A DNA stretch of 64,000 nt from positions 1 to 64,000 of the forward strand of contig JBJKZD010000013.1 in NCBI GenBank assembly GCA_045560765.1, in the 5' to 3' direction. The notes under the pieces are model-generated. The model saw only the letters and a program-made list of their open reading frames with translations. It was not told the DNA's origin and searched no databases. The position numbers and the translations under genes were made by a program. The DNA is from UBA9926 sp913064795. GTDB taxonomy: Bacteria; Pseudomonadota; Gammaproteobacteria; Pseudomonadales; Azotimanducaceae. Positions 1 to 8,622 of this stretch are shown here, in pieces (the stretch's first letter is position 1; the number at the start of each line of letters is the position of its first letter).

Positions 1-1026
1 GCACGAACCGTCGCAGAGGGCCTGAACTTCCCTTGGTCGATGACGTTTGCTGATGCCCAAACCCTGCTGGTTGCTACCCGCTCTGGAACCATTCAGCGCA
101 TCAATCTTGAGACCTCAAATCAAACCACACTCAGTGGTGCGCCAGAGACTTACGTTGAAAGCCAGGGCGGCTATTTTGATCTGATTCGTGATCCGAATTT
201 TGACCAAAACCAAAAACTCTACCTCGCCCTCGCTGAGGGCCCAGCGCAAACCAATGCGACCGCGATCTATACGGCCATTTTGAAGGGCGATACGCTGACA
301 GAGGTTACCAAAATTTTTCGAGTAAGCCCTTCAAAGGATACGCCAGCCCACTACGGTGGAAAACTCGCCTTTTTGCCCGATAATACCCTGCTGCTTACCA
401 CAGGAGATGGCTTTGAGTATCGAGAAGCGGCGCAGGACCCTTTTAATCAGATGGGGAAGGTGCTGCGACTCAATCGCGATGGCTCACCCGCCGAAGGCAA
501 CCCATTTGAGAACGGTCAGCTTGGAGACCCCTACGTCTACAGCTTTGGTCACAGGAATGTTCAGGGGCTCGCAGTCGACGCCCGGGGTCAAATCTGGAGT
601 CATGAGCACGGTCCCCAAGGCGGCGACGAACTCAATTGGGTGCGCCCCGGCCACAATTATGGCTGGCCAGCAACATCGTTTGGCATTAACTACTCAGGCG
701 CGCGCATCACTCCGCTGACCTCAGCCGAGGGCATCACCCCGCCTGTCAACTTTTGGACACCTAGCATTGCTCCCTCTCACCTTTTGATTGTCAAGGGCGG
801 ATTATTTCCAGAGTGGCAAGGCAGCCTGATGATCAGCGCGCTGGTGGACCAAGACGTCAAACGCATTGCCTTATCTGGAACAGAGGTTGCGAGTTCCGAA
901 TCTTTGTTTGGAGAGTTTGAGGCGCGCATTAGAGCCATCCATGAAGGACCCGATGGGGCTTTGTATCTCCTCACCGACAGCGACCAAGGCAAAGTCATCG
1001 AAATTCGACCCAAGCCGGTGTCCTAG
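1..1026 (+). CDS. PQQ-dependent sugar (glucose/sorbosone) dehydrogenase, 5'-truncated
   Basis: The reading frame is open from the first base of the window, with codons for TVAEGLNFPWSMTF before the first ATG at 40, so the start lies upstream and the ATG at 40 is internal. The protein matches the soluble PQQ glucose/sorbosone dehydrogenase beta-propeller family (Asd/YliI type). Visible signatures are the opening LNFPWSMTF strand, YGGKLAFLPDNTLLLTTGD, VLRLNRDGSPAEGNPF, the SFGHRNVQGL motif carrying the family's catalytic-type His, and EHGPQGGDELNWVRPGHNYGWP. These enzymes oxidise aldose sugars or sugar derivatives, normally in the periplasm, and pass electrons to the respiratory chain. Any signal peptide would be outside the window. 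The substrate cannot be told from sequence. The family call is strong. Confidence 0.9.
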   Translation, partial: ARTVAEGLNFPWSMTFADAQTLLVATRSGTIQRINLETSNQTTLSGAPETYVESQGGYFDLIRDPNFDQNQKLYLALAEGPAQTNATAIYTAILKGDTLTEVTKIFRVSPSKDTPAHYGGKLAFLPDNTLLLTTGDGFEYREAAQDPFNQMGKVLRLNRDGSPAEGNPFENGQLGDPYVYSFGHRNVQGLAVDARGQIWSHEHGPQGGDELNWVRPGHNYGWPATSFGINYSGARITPLTSAEGITPPVNFWTPSIAPSHLLIVKGGLFPEWQGSLMISALVDQDVKRIALSGTEVASSESLFGEFEARIRAIHEGPDGALYLLTDSDQGKVIEIRPKPVS

Positions 1027-1378
1027 CGCCACTCTTGGGAGTCTCCCCTCCCTAGGACTCTTCTCGAGAGCCCGCTGTGCATTCGATCATTCAGACTCGC
1101 GCGATGCTCACCCTTTGCGCTTTGCGACCGGCGCAGCAAGGCGGTGATTTGAATCCGAATCTAGGGCGTCGGTCATTCATGACAGTTCCTTGAAGGACGC
1201 GTTTTGTACGAATTGTTTTTTACTAATTGTTTTTTACTAATTGCTTTGACCTAGCTGCTTTAATCCGGCTCCTTTGAAACAAACCATTTGAGGCAAAGTT
1301 CCTCTGGGGGCCCCGGTTCAGGGGTCTTGAACTCTAGGCTTTGCTTTAGGTTTCAGCTTGCGTCTCAACGTGCTCGCA
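1027..1378. other. Intergenic region between convergent genes
   Basis: This gap of about 350 bases lies between the sugar dehydrogenase (plus strand) and the minus-strand split-barrel gene. I see no convincing coding region. It holds a tandem repeat of a 14-bp AT-rich unit at 1211-1238, a GGGAG/CTCCC inverted repeat just after the dehydrogenase stop, and a CCCC-loop-GGGG inverted repeat near 1310-1325. Neither hairpin is followed by a clear T-run, so neither is called as a terminator. Confidence 0.5.
1211..1240. repeat. 14-bp tandem direct repeat, two full units
   Basis: The unit AATTGTTTTTTACT occurs at 1211-1224 and again, identically, at 1225-1238. The next bases (AATTGCTTTGACCT) are a decayed third unit. 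It is non-coding and T-rich. Its function is unknown and could be slippage-generated sequence or a binding-site array. Confidence 0.75.
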
Positions 1379-1912
1379 TTAAGGGAAGTTAACGCCAATT
1401 GGTTCCCAAGTGTTTTCGTCCCCCCGAAAACCGGGCAAGACGCCCTCAAGCCGTTTCGGCACCACCTTGATCAGAACATAGTCATCAGGAAAGCGAGGAT
1501 AAAGCTTTTCATGATCTTGCACTCGGCGCATCGCGCGCTTGGTGACAGTATCGGAGACGAGCGATGCATCCCCCATCAGGGTCACATAGCTCGAAAGCTC
1601 CGCACTGAAGTAATACAACGTCACGGCGCGGTGCTGCTTAATCTGCTTTACCTTTCGGGTCACCGGGCGTGTCGCTACCCAGACCACAAAGTCGTCATCC
1701 GGCTCAAACGCATCGACCGTGCGCGCCCGGGGTTGACCTTGTTCATCGAGGGTGATCAGCGCTGGATAACCTGCGGAGGCTATCACCGTACGAGCTGCCT
1801 CGAGCAAAGTACTCCTCTGCTCCGCCGCCAGTGACAAAGGCAAACACAACACAACCAGGACACCAACGTTGAGCAGTCTTCCGAGGCCGCACCTCAAAAA
1901 TTGGTTCAACAC
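1379..1912 (-). CDS. Exported pyridoxamine 5'-phosphate oxidase-like (split-barrel flavin) protein
   Basis: This 177-residue protein begins with a hydrophobic segment (LLNVGVLVVLCLPLSLAAEQ), a plausible Sec signal peptide of about 30 residues, followed by a general-stress-protein-26/PNPOx-type split barrel. The barrel shows GYPALITLDEQGQPRARTVD, DFVVWVATRP..RKVKQIKQHRAVTLYYF and YVTLMGDASLVSD. The start is a GTG at 1912, chosen because GGAGGT lies about 5 bases upstream; a TTG follows directly. Family members bind FMN, F420 or haem, and the cofactor here is not determinable. A periplasmic location is unusual for the family. It is divergent from the lipoprotein at 2145, with 232 bases between them. 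Confidence 0.75.
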   Translation of the reverse strand: MLNQFLRCGLGRLLNVGVLVVLCLPLSLAAEQRSTLLEAARTVIASAGYPALITLDEQGQPRARTVDAFEPDDDFVVWVATRPVTRKVKQIKQHRAVTLYYFSAELSSYVTLMGDASLVSDTVTKRAMRRVQDHEKLYPRFPDDYVLIKVVPKRLEGVLPGFRGDENTWEPIGVNFP

Positions 1913-2144
1913 AACTGACCTCCGTTTTTGCGTCTTTTCGTGTCGTTTTTGTATCTTTTTTGTATCGTTTTGAGAAGTCTTTCTCTAAAAGAGTTTCAAA
2001 CGAGAACCTTCACACAAAAGTATTCTCCTGTAAAAAGCCTTTTTTGGGAAACCTTTCTTTAGGAAAAATTTCTTTTAAGCAAGGTCTTCTAACCTAGTCG
2101 ATTGAGGCGCAAAATCTGGGTTTAAACACCAATCCCCGACATTG

Positions 2145-2612
2145 ATGCGCTCCAGAGAAACAACCCGCTCACCTTCGCCTCTACGACGATTCTGCCACGC
2201 TGCCCTAACCCTTGCATTGACCCTTGGGTTGGGTGCCTGCGCGGGTCTTAACCCACTACCCGGCGGCGCTTTAACAGGCTGTGAGGAGATCACAGAGAGC
2301 TTCGCTTTTGCACAGACCGCGACCCTATTAAGACTCGAGACCCGAGGCGATGCCCCCTATTCCGTCTGGCTGAGAGTGACTTTGATCGAAGGCCGACTCT
2401 TTGTCGATGCAGCGCCCGGGCGAAAATGGCTTGAGGCCCTAAAGCGCAATCCCAAGGTTCGTCTTCAGATCGCGGATAAGATCTATCCCGCCCTTGGGGT
2501 GAGGACAAATGAGCCACGCTTTGTCCAACCCTTCCTAAGCGGTCGGCTCATTTTTGAGATGCTTCCCAGGGATGAAACTTCTGGCCTGTCGCCAAGCTGC
2601 CCCCGCCTCTAG
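2145..2612 (+). CDS. Small lipoprotein, possible flavin split-barrel domain
   Basis: This protein of about 155 residues has a basic N-terminus, a hydrophobic stretch (HAALTLALTLGLGAC) and a lipobox LGAC, so lipidation at that Cys (about residue 31) and membrane anchoring are likely. The remainder includes YSVWLRVTLIEGRLFVDAAPG, then WLEALKRNPKVRLQIADKIY, which resembles the strand-helix pattern of deazaflavin/PNPOx-type split barrels (protein side-chain region 'WL..L..NP.V.l'). That resemblance is weak. A TTG three bases upstream (2142) is an alternative start. The neighbour in the opposite direction is also a split-barrel protein, so the two could be related in function, but this is inference. 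Confidence 0.5.
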   Translation: MRSRETTRSPSPLRRFCHAALTLALTLGLGACAGLNPLPGGALTGCEEITESFAFAQTATLLRLETRGDAPYSVWLRVTLIEGRLFVDAAPGRKWLEALKRNPKVRLQIADKIYPALGVRTNEPRFVQPFLSGRLIFEMLPRDETSGLSPSCPRL

Positions 2613-2707
2613 CGGGCTTAGGCACCGTTTCAGGGGGTAAAACAGCGCTCGCTGAACCGACTAGAGAGAGATCCTCTCATTGAGCCAAGGTCTAGGTGGG
2701 TTGCTGA

Positions 2708-2833
2708 TTAAGTAATGACCAGGGCGGCCACAATCAAGATCACGGTCAGGACACCAAAGCCCACCATGGTTAAGGCAAGCGATATCACTGTTTTGCGGTC
2801 ACTCTCCGCCGCTTCTTCTACACTGTTCGACAT
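2708..2833 (-). CDS. Small single-span membrane protein (41 residues)
   Basis: The frame can be extended upstream, but the ATG at 2833 is preferred because AGGAG sits 7 bases before it. The product has a charged, Ser/Glu-rich N-terminal half (SNSVEEAAESDRK) and then one hydrophobic helix of about 25 residues (VISLALTMVGFGVLTVILIVAALVIT) running to the C-terminus. That layout predicts a single-pass or tail-anchored inner-membrane miniprotein. I do not recognise a family. It is transcribed away from the FMN oxidase that starts at 2955, so the two probably share a promoter region of about 120 bases. Confidence 0.6.
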   Translation of the reverse strand: MSNSVEEAAESDRKTVISLALTMVGFGVLTVILIVAALVIT

Positions 2834-2954
2834 TTGCTTCTCCTGTACTGATCTGTGTAACCTCATTCTATCCGCTCTGCGAGGTGATTCGAGAGCCGAA
2901 CGTTGCGTATTGCCGGCGCTGGCAAGCACCCTACCCTCAGGAGCAGAATCATAC

Positions 2955-4037
2955 ATGTCCGATCAAACCTTTAAAACCCTGCACGAGTTCGTCAAGGCGG
3001 CGCACCTTCGTCTCAATCAGATCAACTGGGATTACCTGATCGGCGGTACAGAGACCGAGACGACGCTTCGGCGCAACCGTCACGCGATCGATACAAAAGC
3101 GTTGATCCCCAGGGTCTTGTGCGATGTAACAGCCGTTGACCCAAGCTGCGAGATACTTGGGCAGCCTCTGGCTTTACCCGTGGTGCTCGCACCGATTGGG
3201 TCCCTACAAGTATTCGATTCACAGGGCGGCGCTGGCGCCGCCTTAGCCGCCTCACAGGCTGGCATCATGAGCATGGCCAGTTCCGTTTGCAGCCCAAGCC
3301 TTGAGGAAATTGCTGCGGCGTCAGACGCCCCCAAAGTCTATCAACTGTATGTCCGGGGCGATGAGGTCTGGGTGGACGAAATCGTCGATCGTGTCATTGA
3401 AAGCGGCTATCAGGCGCTCTGCTTGACCGTCGACACCGCCGTTTTAAGTCGACGAGAACGCGATATCGCCAAGCGGGTGGTTCCCACATCACAAGCCTCA
3501 CCCGGGGATTTTAAATTTCAAGCACAGCTGAATTGGCGCGAGGTTGCGAGGTTAAAAAAGAAATACAACCTGCCAATCATTTTAAAAGGCATTAATCACC
3601 CCCTAGACGCCCAAAAAGCCATCGATCTCGGTATCGAGGTGGTCTATCTATCGAACCATGGCGGTCGTCAACTTGACCAAAGTCTCGGGAGCCTGGATCT
3701 TTTGCCAGAAATTAAAGCCGTCATTGGCAACCAAGCTACTTTGATGATTGATGGAGGATTTTATCGCGGCACCGATGTCGTCAAGGCCATTGCACTTGGC
3801 GCCGACGCCGTTGGACTAGGCCGTCTTCAAGGCTGGGCATTGGCCGCGGGAGGCCCGGAAGCTTTAATGCAGTGCCTTAAAATACTTCGTCATGAAATTT
3901 GTGAAACCATGGCCTTATGCGGCGTGACCAAACTCTCGGAACTCGATCCTAGCTTTGTGCGGGCAGCCCCAGCGGTCACCGAGCCATCAGTGTTGTCGGC
4001 CTTTCCACTGCTGAATCTAACCGACCAAGGCTACTAA
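2955..4037 (+). CDS. FMN-dependent alpha-hydroxy-acid oxidase/dehydrogenase
   Basis: This 360-residue TIM-barrel flavoprotein belongs to the glycolate oxidase / L-lactate dehydrogenase (LldD) / lactate oxidase family. Visible features are the FMN-binding PVVLAPIGSLQVF strand, YQLYVRGD, the catalytic His-Arg motif LSNHGGRQLDQ, and the phosphate-binding MIDGGFYRGTDVVKAIALGADAVGLGR. It oxidises short 2-hydroxy acids to 2-oxo acids; the exact acid is not predictable. The frame is open to 2715, but those codons are unlike the family and overlap the small membrane gene. The ATG at 2955 gives the usual MSDQTFKTLHEF-type start and follows CAGGAG. Its stop codon overlaps the stop of the convergent gene by 4 bases. 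Confidence 0.88.
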   Translation: MSDQTFKTLHEFVKAAHLRLNQINWDYLIGGTETETTLRRNRHAIDTKALIPRVLCDVTAVDPSCEILGQPLALPVVLAPIGSLQVFDSQGGAGAALAASQAGIMSMASSVCSPSLEEIAAASDAPKVYQLYVRGDEVWVDEIVDRVIESGYQALCLTVDTAVLSRRERDIAKRVVPTSQASPGDFKFQAQLNWREVARLKKKYNLPIILKGINHPLDAQKAIDLGIEVVYLSNHGGRQLDQSLGSLDLLPEIKAVIGNQATLMIDGGFYRGTDVVKAIALGADAVGLGRLQGWALAAGGPEALMQCLKILRHEICETMALCGVTKLSELDPSFVRAAPAVTEPSVLSAFPLLNLTDQGY

Positions 4038-6178
4038 CCTCCGCCTCGACGAATTCGGTGATACCATGCCAAGAGCGGCATGAATCGTTCGGGCTTGTTT
4101 GCGCGTCGCCAGACGCCCGCCGCGAATTTGTTCATTTCCGACCAGGTCGGATAAATGTGAATCGTGCCCATGATCTTCTTAAGGCCAAGGTTATATTTCA
4201 TCGCGAGAACGAATTCCGAGATCGTCTCTCCCGCGTGCTCGCTAACAATGGTCACGCCTAAGATCTTATCCGAACCGGGGGCTGTGAGCACTTTAACAAA
4301 CCCTTGACGCGCGTCGTCGGCCTTCGCGCGGTCAAGCTCGGCCACATCAAACCGAGTGGTCTCAAAGGCTACACCCGCGGCATTGGCTTCGGTTTCGTTG
4401 AGTCCAACTCTGGCCACTTCGGGTGAAGAAAATGTGCACCAAGGAACCACCCGGTAATCCACCTTAAAGCGCTTGAAGGTGCCGAACAGTGCGTTAACTG
4501 CGGCATACCACGCCATGTGCGAGGCCGTATGGGTAAACTGATAGGGGCCCGCAACATCGCCCACGGCGTACAAGCTGGGGTAGTTCGTCTGCAAATAATC
4601 GTCCACTTCAATGTGACCTGAGGCGGTCTGCGCGACCCCCAGATCCTCAAGGCCAAAGCCGGTGGTGCGCGGCTTTCGGCCTAGAGCAAAAAGTACCCCA
4701 TCGCAGGGCACCAAGATTTCATCACCGTTTTGCTCATCAAACAGCCGAAGAATCACATCCTCGCCTGAAGCCGCTGAAACCACCCGATGTCCGGTTTTAA
4801 GCCTGACTCCCTCTGCGGCCAATGTCTCTTCAATACAAACAGAGACATCAATATCCTCACGCATCATGAGCCGCGGCATCATCTCAATTAAAGTCACTTC
4901 TGACCCTAATCGCGCAAAGCTTTGCGCCAATTCAACGCCGATTGGGCCTCCGCCCACCACGGCAAGCCGCTTGGGTAGGTCGGACAGCTGCCAGACTGTC
5001 TCTGATGTCATGCAAAACGAAGGATCCAGACCATCAATGGCCGGCAAGATTGGATAAGCCCCTGAGGCGATGATGATCGCACGAGTCGTCAATCGCTCCC
5101 CATTCACCTCAACTTCATAAGGAGAACGCACTCGCCCCTGTCCAAGTCGCACATCCACGCCCATCTCGCTGTAACGCTCTGGTGAATCATTTGGCCGAAT
5201 TTCATCGATCACACCTTGGACCCGTGACATCACGGTCTCAAAATCAACCTGCTTTTCTGAAACCCTAACGCCCAGCGCCACACCAGCATCAATGTCATGC
5301 GCGAGCCGAGCGCTGCGAATCAGGGATTTGCTCGGCACACAGCCGGTGTTCAGGCAGTCGCCACCCATCTCACCGGCCTCGATCAAGGTAACTTTGGCTT
5401 CAACCACCGCCCCGATCAACGCCGTGACAAGCCCGCCTGACCCGGCCCCGATCACGATGAGATCTCGATCAAAAGTTTTGGGTCTAGGGTAAGGTTTCAT
5501 TTGTCGCCACAGTTTAAGACGTGCCTGGCCAAATTTCATGAGCCAAGGCAGCAGCGCAAGCAGGACTAAGGAGGCGATCAACTCGATCGACAAAATCCCC
5601 GCGGCGCTTTCAAGCGCACCAATTTGAACACCTGCATTCACATAAATCAGTGTTCCCGGGAGCATGCCGAGCTGCGACACCCAGAAAAAAGTGCTGACTC
5701 TAATTCGGGTCAAACCCATGGCCAGGTTGATCAAGAAAAAGGGGACGGCGGGGACCAGACGAAGTGACAATAGGTAACGGGCGCCATCTTTGTCCATACC
5801 CGCATTGATTCGGCGCAATCGGTCCTGAAATTTAAGGGCCACCCAATCCCTGAAAATAAATCGCGCTGCCAACATTGCGAGGGTTGCACCCAAGGTCGAT
5901 GCGAAAGAGGCGAGTAGCAGCCCTTCAATGAGCCCAAACAATGCACCCGCCAGCAACGTCAATATTGCAGCGCCGGGCAGAGAAAGTGCCGTGATCATGA
6001 CATACATCGCTGCGAAGCCGAGTGCTGCAAGCATCGGGTCTGCCGCCACTTGATCCAACAAAACACCCTGGAGACTTTGCACAGAAGCAAAGCTCAGATA
6101 ATCGCCCCCGTCAAAATAAAAAAACCCTATCACGCTGACCATCAACAGTGCGGCGAGGATAAAACGTAGAATCAACAT
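4034..6178 (-). CDS. TVP38/TMEM64 (DedA-like) membrane domain fused to a pyridine nucleotide-disulfide oxidoreductase
   Basis: This 714-residue protein has two parts. Residues ~1-225 are a multi-helix membrane module of the TVP38/TMEM64 (SNARE-associated/VTT) family, with SLPGAAILTLLAGALFG and the conserved LRLVPAVPFFLINLAMGLTRI. Residues ~235-714 are a flavoprotein disulfide reductase resembling mercuric reductase or dihydrolipoamide dehydrogenase. That part has the FAD motif LIVIGAGSGGLVTA, the redox CLNTGCVPSKS dithiol, an NAD(P) site VVGGGPIGVELAQ, the second FAD motif LYAVGDVAGPYQFTHTA, and a C-terminal dimerisation domain with HIYPTWSE in the position of the usual His-Pro-Thr. The fusion is known in other bacteria, but its physiological substrate is not. 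It likely transfers electrons at the inner membrane. Confidence 0.88.
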   Translation of the reverse strand: MLILRFILAALLMVSVIGFFYFDGGDYLSFASVQSLQGVLLDQVAADPMLAALGFAAMYVMITALSLPGAAILTLLAGALFGLIEGLLLASFASTLGATLAMLAARFIFRDWVALKFQDRLRRINAGMDKDGARYLLSLRLVPAVPFFLINLAMGLTRIRVSTFFWVSQLGMLPGTLIYVNAGVQIGALESAAGILSIELIASLVLLALLPWLMKFGQARLKLWRQMKPYPRPKTFDRDLIVIGAGSGGLVTALIGAVVEAKVTLIEAGEMGGDCLNTGCVPSKSLIRSARLAHDIDAGVALGVRVSEKQVDFETVMSRVQGVIDEIRPNDSPERYSEMGVDVRLGQGRVRSPYEVEVNGERLTTRAIIIASGAYPILPAIDGLDPSFCMTSETVWQLSDLPKRLAVVGGGPIGVELAQSFARLGSEVTLIEMMPRLMMREDIDVSVCIEETLAAEGVRLKTGHRVVSAASGEDVILRLFDEQNGDEILVPCDGVLFALGRKPRTTGFGLEDLGVAQTASGHIEVDDYLQTNYPSLYAVGDVAGPYQFTHTASHMAWYAAVNALFGTFKRFKVDYRVVPWCTFSSPEVARVGLNETEANAAGVAFETTRFDVAELDRAKADDARQGFVKVLTAPGSDKILGVTIVSEHAGETISEFVLAMKYNLGLKKIMGTIHIYPTWSEMNKFAAGVWRRANKPERFMPLLAWYHRIRRGGG

Positions 6179-6346
6179 GCCTTCATTCTTTAAAAACTGG
6201 CGAGGCCCTATTCTAATTCATCGAGGCTTTTTTGGCGCCGTAAAAGCCGTAAATAAGACGATCGATCGCATTTTATGGGCTCGTTAGGGAATCTACCGCT
6301 AGAAACAGCGAAATTATTGATACACTGAACCTTTTTAGGCCGACTT

Positions 6347-7882
6347 ATGACCTCTTCATTTGATCCATCCGTCAATCCTGCTTGGCAATCTCTGGAGGCA
6401 CTTGCAAGCTCGGTGCCCACCATTCAATCAGCAATGGATGATTCGGACTGGCAAGCTCTGTCAACCCTGTCTCTGGGTCCACTAACGGTCAATGTCGGTC
6501 ATCATCGAATAAGTACAAAAATTTTCGATCAATTGATTCGCTTACTCGAGGCTTCACCTTTCAAAGCACTGAGAGCAGGCCTCCTCAGCGGTGAGGCGAT
6601 CAACCTGACCGAGGATCGTGCGGTCGGGCACATGCGAATCAGAACTCCAGAATTCATCAAAGCGGATCCAACCTTGGCCGCAATCGAAACCTTTAGCGAG
6701 CGCGTTCGAGGCGGTCAACATTGTGGCGCGAGTAGTGAACCCATCAAAGATGTGATCAACATTGGTATTGGGGGCTCAGACCTTGGACCCAAAATGGTCT
6801 GCCAAGCACTGGCGCCAACCCATCCTGGCCCAATCACCAGCCACTTTGTATCCAACGTGGATGGAGCCGAGATCGCTCAAACCTTAAAGCGATGCAAGCC
6901 AGAGACCACCCTCGTCATCATCGCCAGCAAGACCTTTACCACGCAAGAGACAATGCTCAATGCGAAAGCCGCGTTGGCTTGGCTAGAAGATGCAATCCCT
7001 AATCCAGACCTCCGCGGCCGACATCTGGCGGCGGTCACAACAGCAAGCGAACGGGCCCTTGCACTCGGCGTCCCAAGGGCACAGATCTTTTCTTTTGGGG
7101 AAGACATCGGCGGGCGTTACTCACTCTGGTCGAGCATTGGACTGGTCATTGCGCTACAGCTCGGATTCTCAGCCTTCAAATCCTTGCTTCTTGGTGCCAA
7201 TACCATGGACCAACATTTCACTGAGACAACGCCTAGAGAAAATATCCCGGTTGTACTGGCGCTGCTGAGCATCTGGTATGGCAATTTTTTGAAGTCTCAG
7301 TCCCAAGCCATCATTCCTTATTGCGAACGGATGAACCTGTTCCCCGCCTTTTTACAGCAGATGGATATGGAGAGCTTGGGCAAAAGCACCCAGCGTGAGG
7401 GTGGACCGGCGCACTACTCAACCGGATTGATTACCTGGGGGCAAACTGGAACCAACGGCCAGCATGCGTTCTTCCAACTCCTACATCAGGGACAACACTT
7501 GGTCCCCATCGATTTCTTAGGTTTCACCCAGGATCCGCTTTCAGACCCAGAGCCGCATCGAGTTCTACGACTGCATCTCGCGGCGCAAATAACGGCTTTG
7601 GCGCTGGGGCAGCCTGACCCGGAAAACCTGCACCGGGATTATCCTGGCAACCGGCCCAGCAGTCTCTTGATGATGTCCGCTTTGACACCGGAAACCCTTG
7701 GCATGCTGGTCGCGCTTTACGAGCATAAAGTCTTCACCTGCAGCGCCGTTTGGAACATCAATGCCTTTGATCAGTGGGGTGTCGAATTGGGCAAGCATTT
7801 GGCGAAGGCTTTTGAGCAGCCCTCACAGTCGATGCACGATGCCACCCGAACCCTGTTAGGACAAATTAAGCTGCTATCGTGA
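6347..7882 (+). CDS. pgi: Glucose-6-phosphate isomerase
   Basis: This 511-residue cytosolic enzyme interconverts glucose 6-phosphate and fructose 6-phosphate. The family signatures are all present: INIGIGGSDLGPKM for phosphate binding, GGRYSLWSSIGL, QQMDMESLGKS with the catalytic Glu, GTNGQHAFFQLLHQG with the catalytic His, and FDQWGVELGK with the catalytic Lys near the C-terminus. The length is somewhat shorter than the E. coli enzyme but normal for many bacteria. It starts at the ATG after a 168-base region shared with the divergent fusion gene. Its stop codon overlaps the GTG start of the next gene, so the two are probably co-transcribed. Confidence 0.97.
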   Translation: MTSSFDPSVNPAWQSLEALASSVPTIQSAMDDSDWQALSTLSLGPLTVNVGHHRISTKIFDQLIRLLEASPFKALRAGLLSGEAINLTEDRAVGHMRIRTPEFIKADPTLAAIETFSERVRGGQHCGASSEPIKDVINIGIGGSDLGPKMVCQALAPTHPGPITSHFVSNVDGAEIAQTLKRCKPETTLVIIASKTFTTQETMLNAKAALAWLEDAIPNPDLRGRHLAAVTTASERALALGVPRAQIFSFGEDIGGRYSLWSSIGLVIALQLGFSAFKSLLLGANTMDQHFTETTPRENIPVVLALLSIWYGNFLKSQSQAIIPYCERMNLFPAFLQQMDMESLGKSTQREGGPAHYSTGLITWGQTGTNGQHAFFQLLHQGQHLVPIDFLGFTQDPLSDPEPHRVLRLHLAAQITALALGQPDPENLHRDYPGNRPSSLLMMSALTPETLGMLVALYEHKVFTCSAVWNINAFDQWGVELGKHLAKAFEQPSQSMHDATRTLLGQIKLLS

Positions 7883-8622
7883 CGGTCAAAACCAAAGAGA
7901 TCCATGATGGGCGGACCTATGAGGTCAGAACCGCGGGCCGCTCAATCAGACTCTACACCAACGGTGCATTCCACACCCAGTGGCACCCCCGGCAGGTTTT
8001 TCAAGGTGCGGTCTGGGATTTACTGAGCCTGCCGGCACTTCTATGCAGACTACCGCCTAAAAATTTTCTTGTTTTGGGCGTCGGAGGCGGCACAGTGCTC
8101 CATCAACTCCATAAAATTATCGGCTGGCAACGGGCTCAGGGTATTGAGATCGATCCTCACCACCTCCGTTTGGCGCGAACTTTTTTTGATCTGCAGTATC
8201 CCGATCTAGAACTGATTTGCGCCGATGCTGTCAACTATATCGAGTCGCAGACCACTCGTTTCGACTGTCTCATCGACGATATCTTCCTTGATGACCCCAT
8301 TGACCCCCTGCGGCCCGTGAATGATCACGCAGCCTGGTTCAGGACGCTGATTGACCGAACAACACCTGAGGGGCTACTCGTTCAAAATCATCTTGAAGCG
8401 CACTTGGCTTGCAGTTTTTTCAATGCGCAAACTGCCTTATTTAAAGCGTCATTCAGCGCTGTCTTTTTATTGCAATCAGCGCAATATGCCAACGGCGTGC
8501 TCGCCTGTCTTAGGTCGCCAAGTCAGATCGGAGCGCCGCTCGAGATTTTTGAGCAGCGGCTTAAAACATTAGGGCTTGGCGTTCGAAGCCTGAAATCAAT
8601 CACGGTTTCACGACTGCAGTAG
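7879..8622 (+). CDS. Spermidine-synthase-like methyltransferase-fold protein
   Basis: This 247-residue Rossmann protein has the SAM/dcSAM binding pattern of the spermine/spermidine synthase superfamily: FLVLGVGGGTVLHQL (motif I), then GIEIDPHHLRLARTFF, CADAVNYIES and FDCLIDDIFLDDP. The last matches the acidic region that binds the amine or aminopropyl donor in true synthases. It starts with a GTG whose last two bases lie in the pgi stop (GTGA overlap), indicating translational coupling. Such short homologues often lack a demonstrated polyamine activity, so I do not assign a substrate. Confidence 0.75.
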   Translation: MTVKTKEIHDGRTYEVRTAGRSIRLYTNGAFHTQWHPRQVFQGAVWDLLSLPALLCRLPPKNFLVLGVGGGTVLHQLHKIIGWQRAQGIEIDPHHLRLARTFFDLQYPDLELICADAVNYIESQTTRFDCLIDDIFLDDPIDPLRPVNDHAAWFRTLIDRTTPEGLLVQNHLEAHLACSFFNAQTALFKASFSAVFLLQSAQYANGVLACLRSPSQIGAPLEIFEQRLKTLGLGVRSLKSITVSRLQ

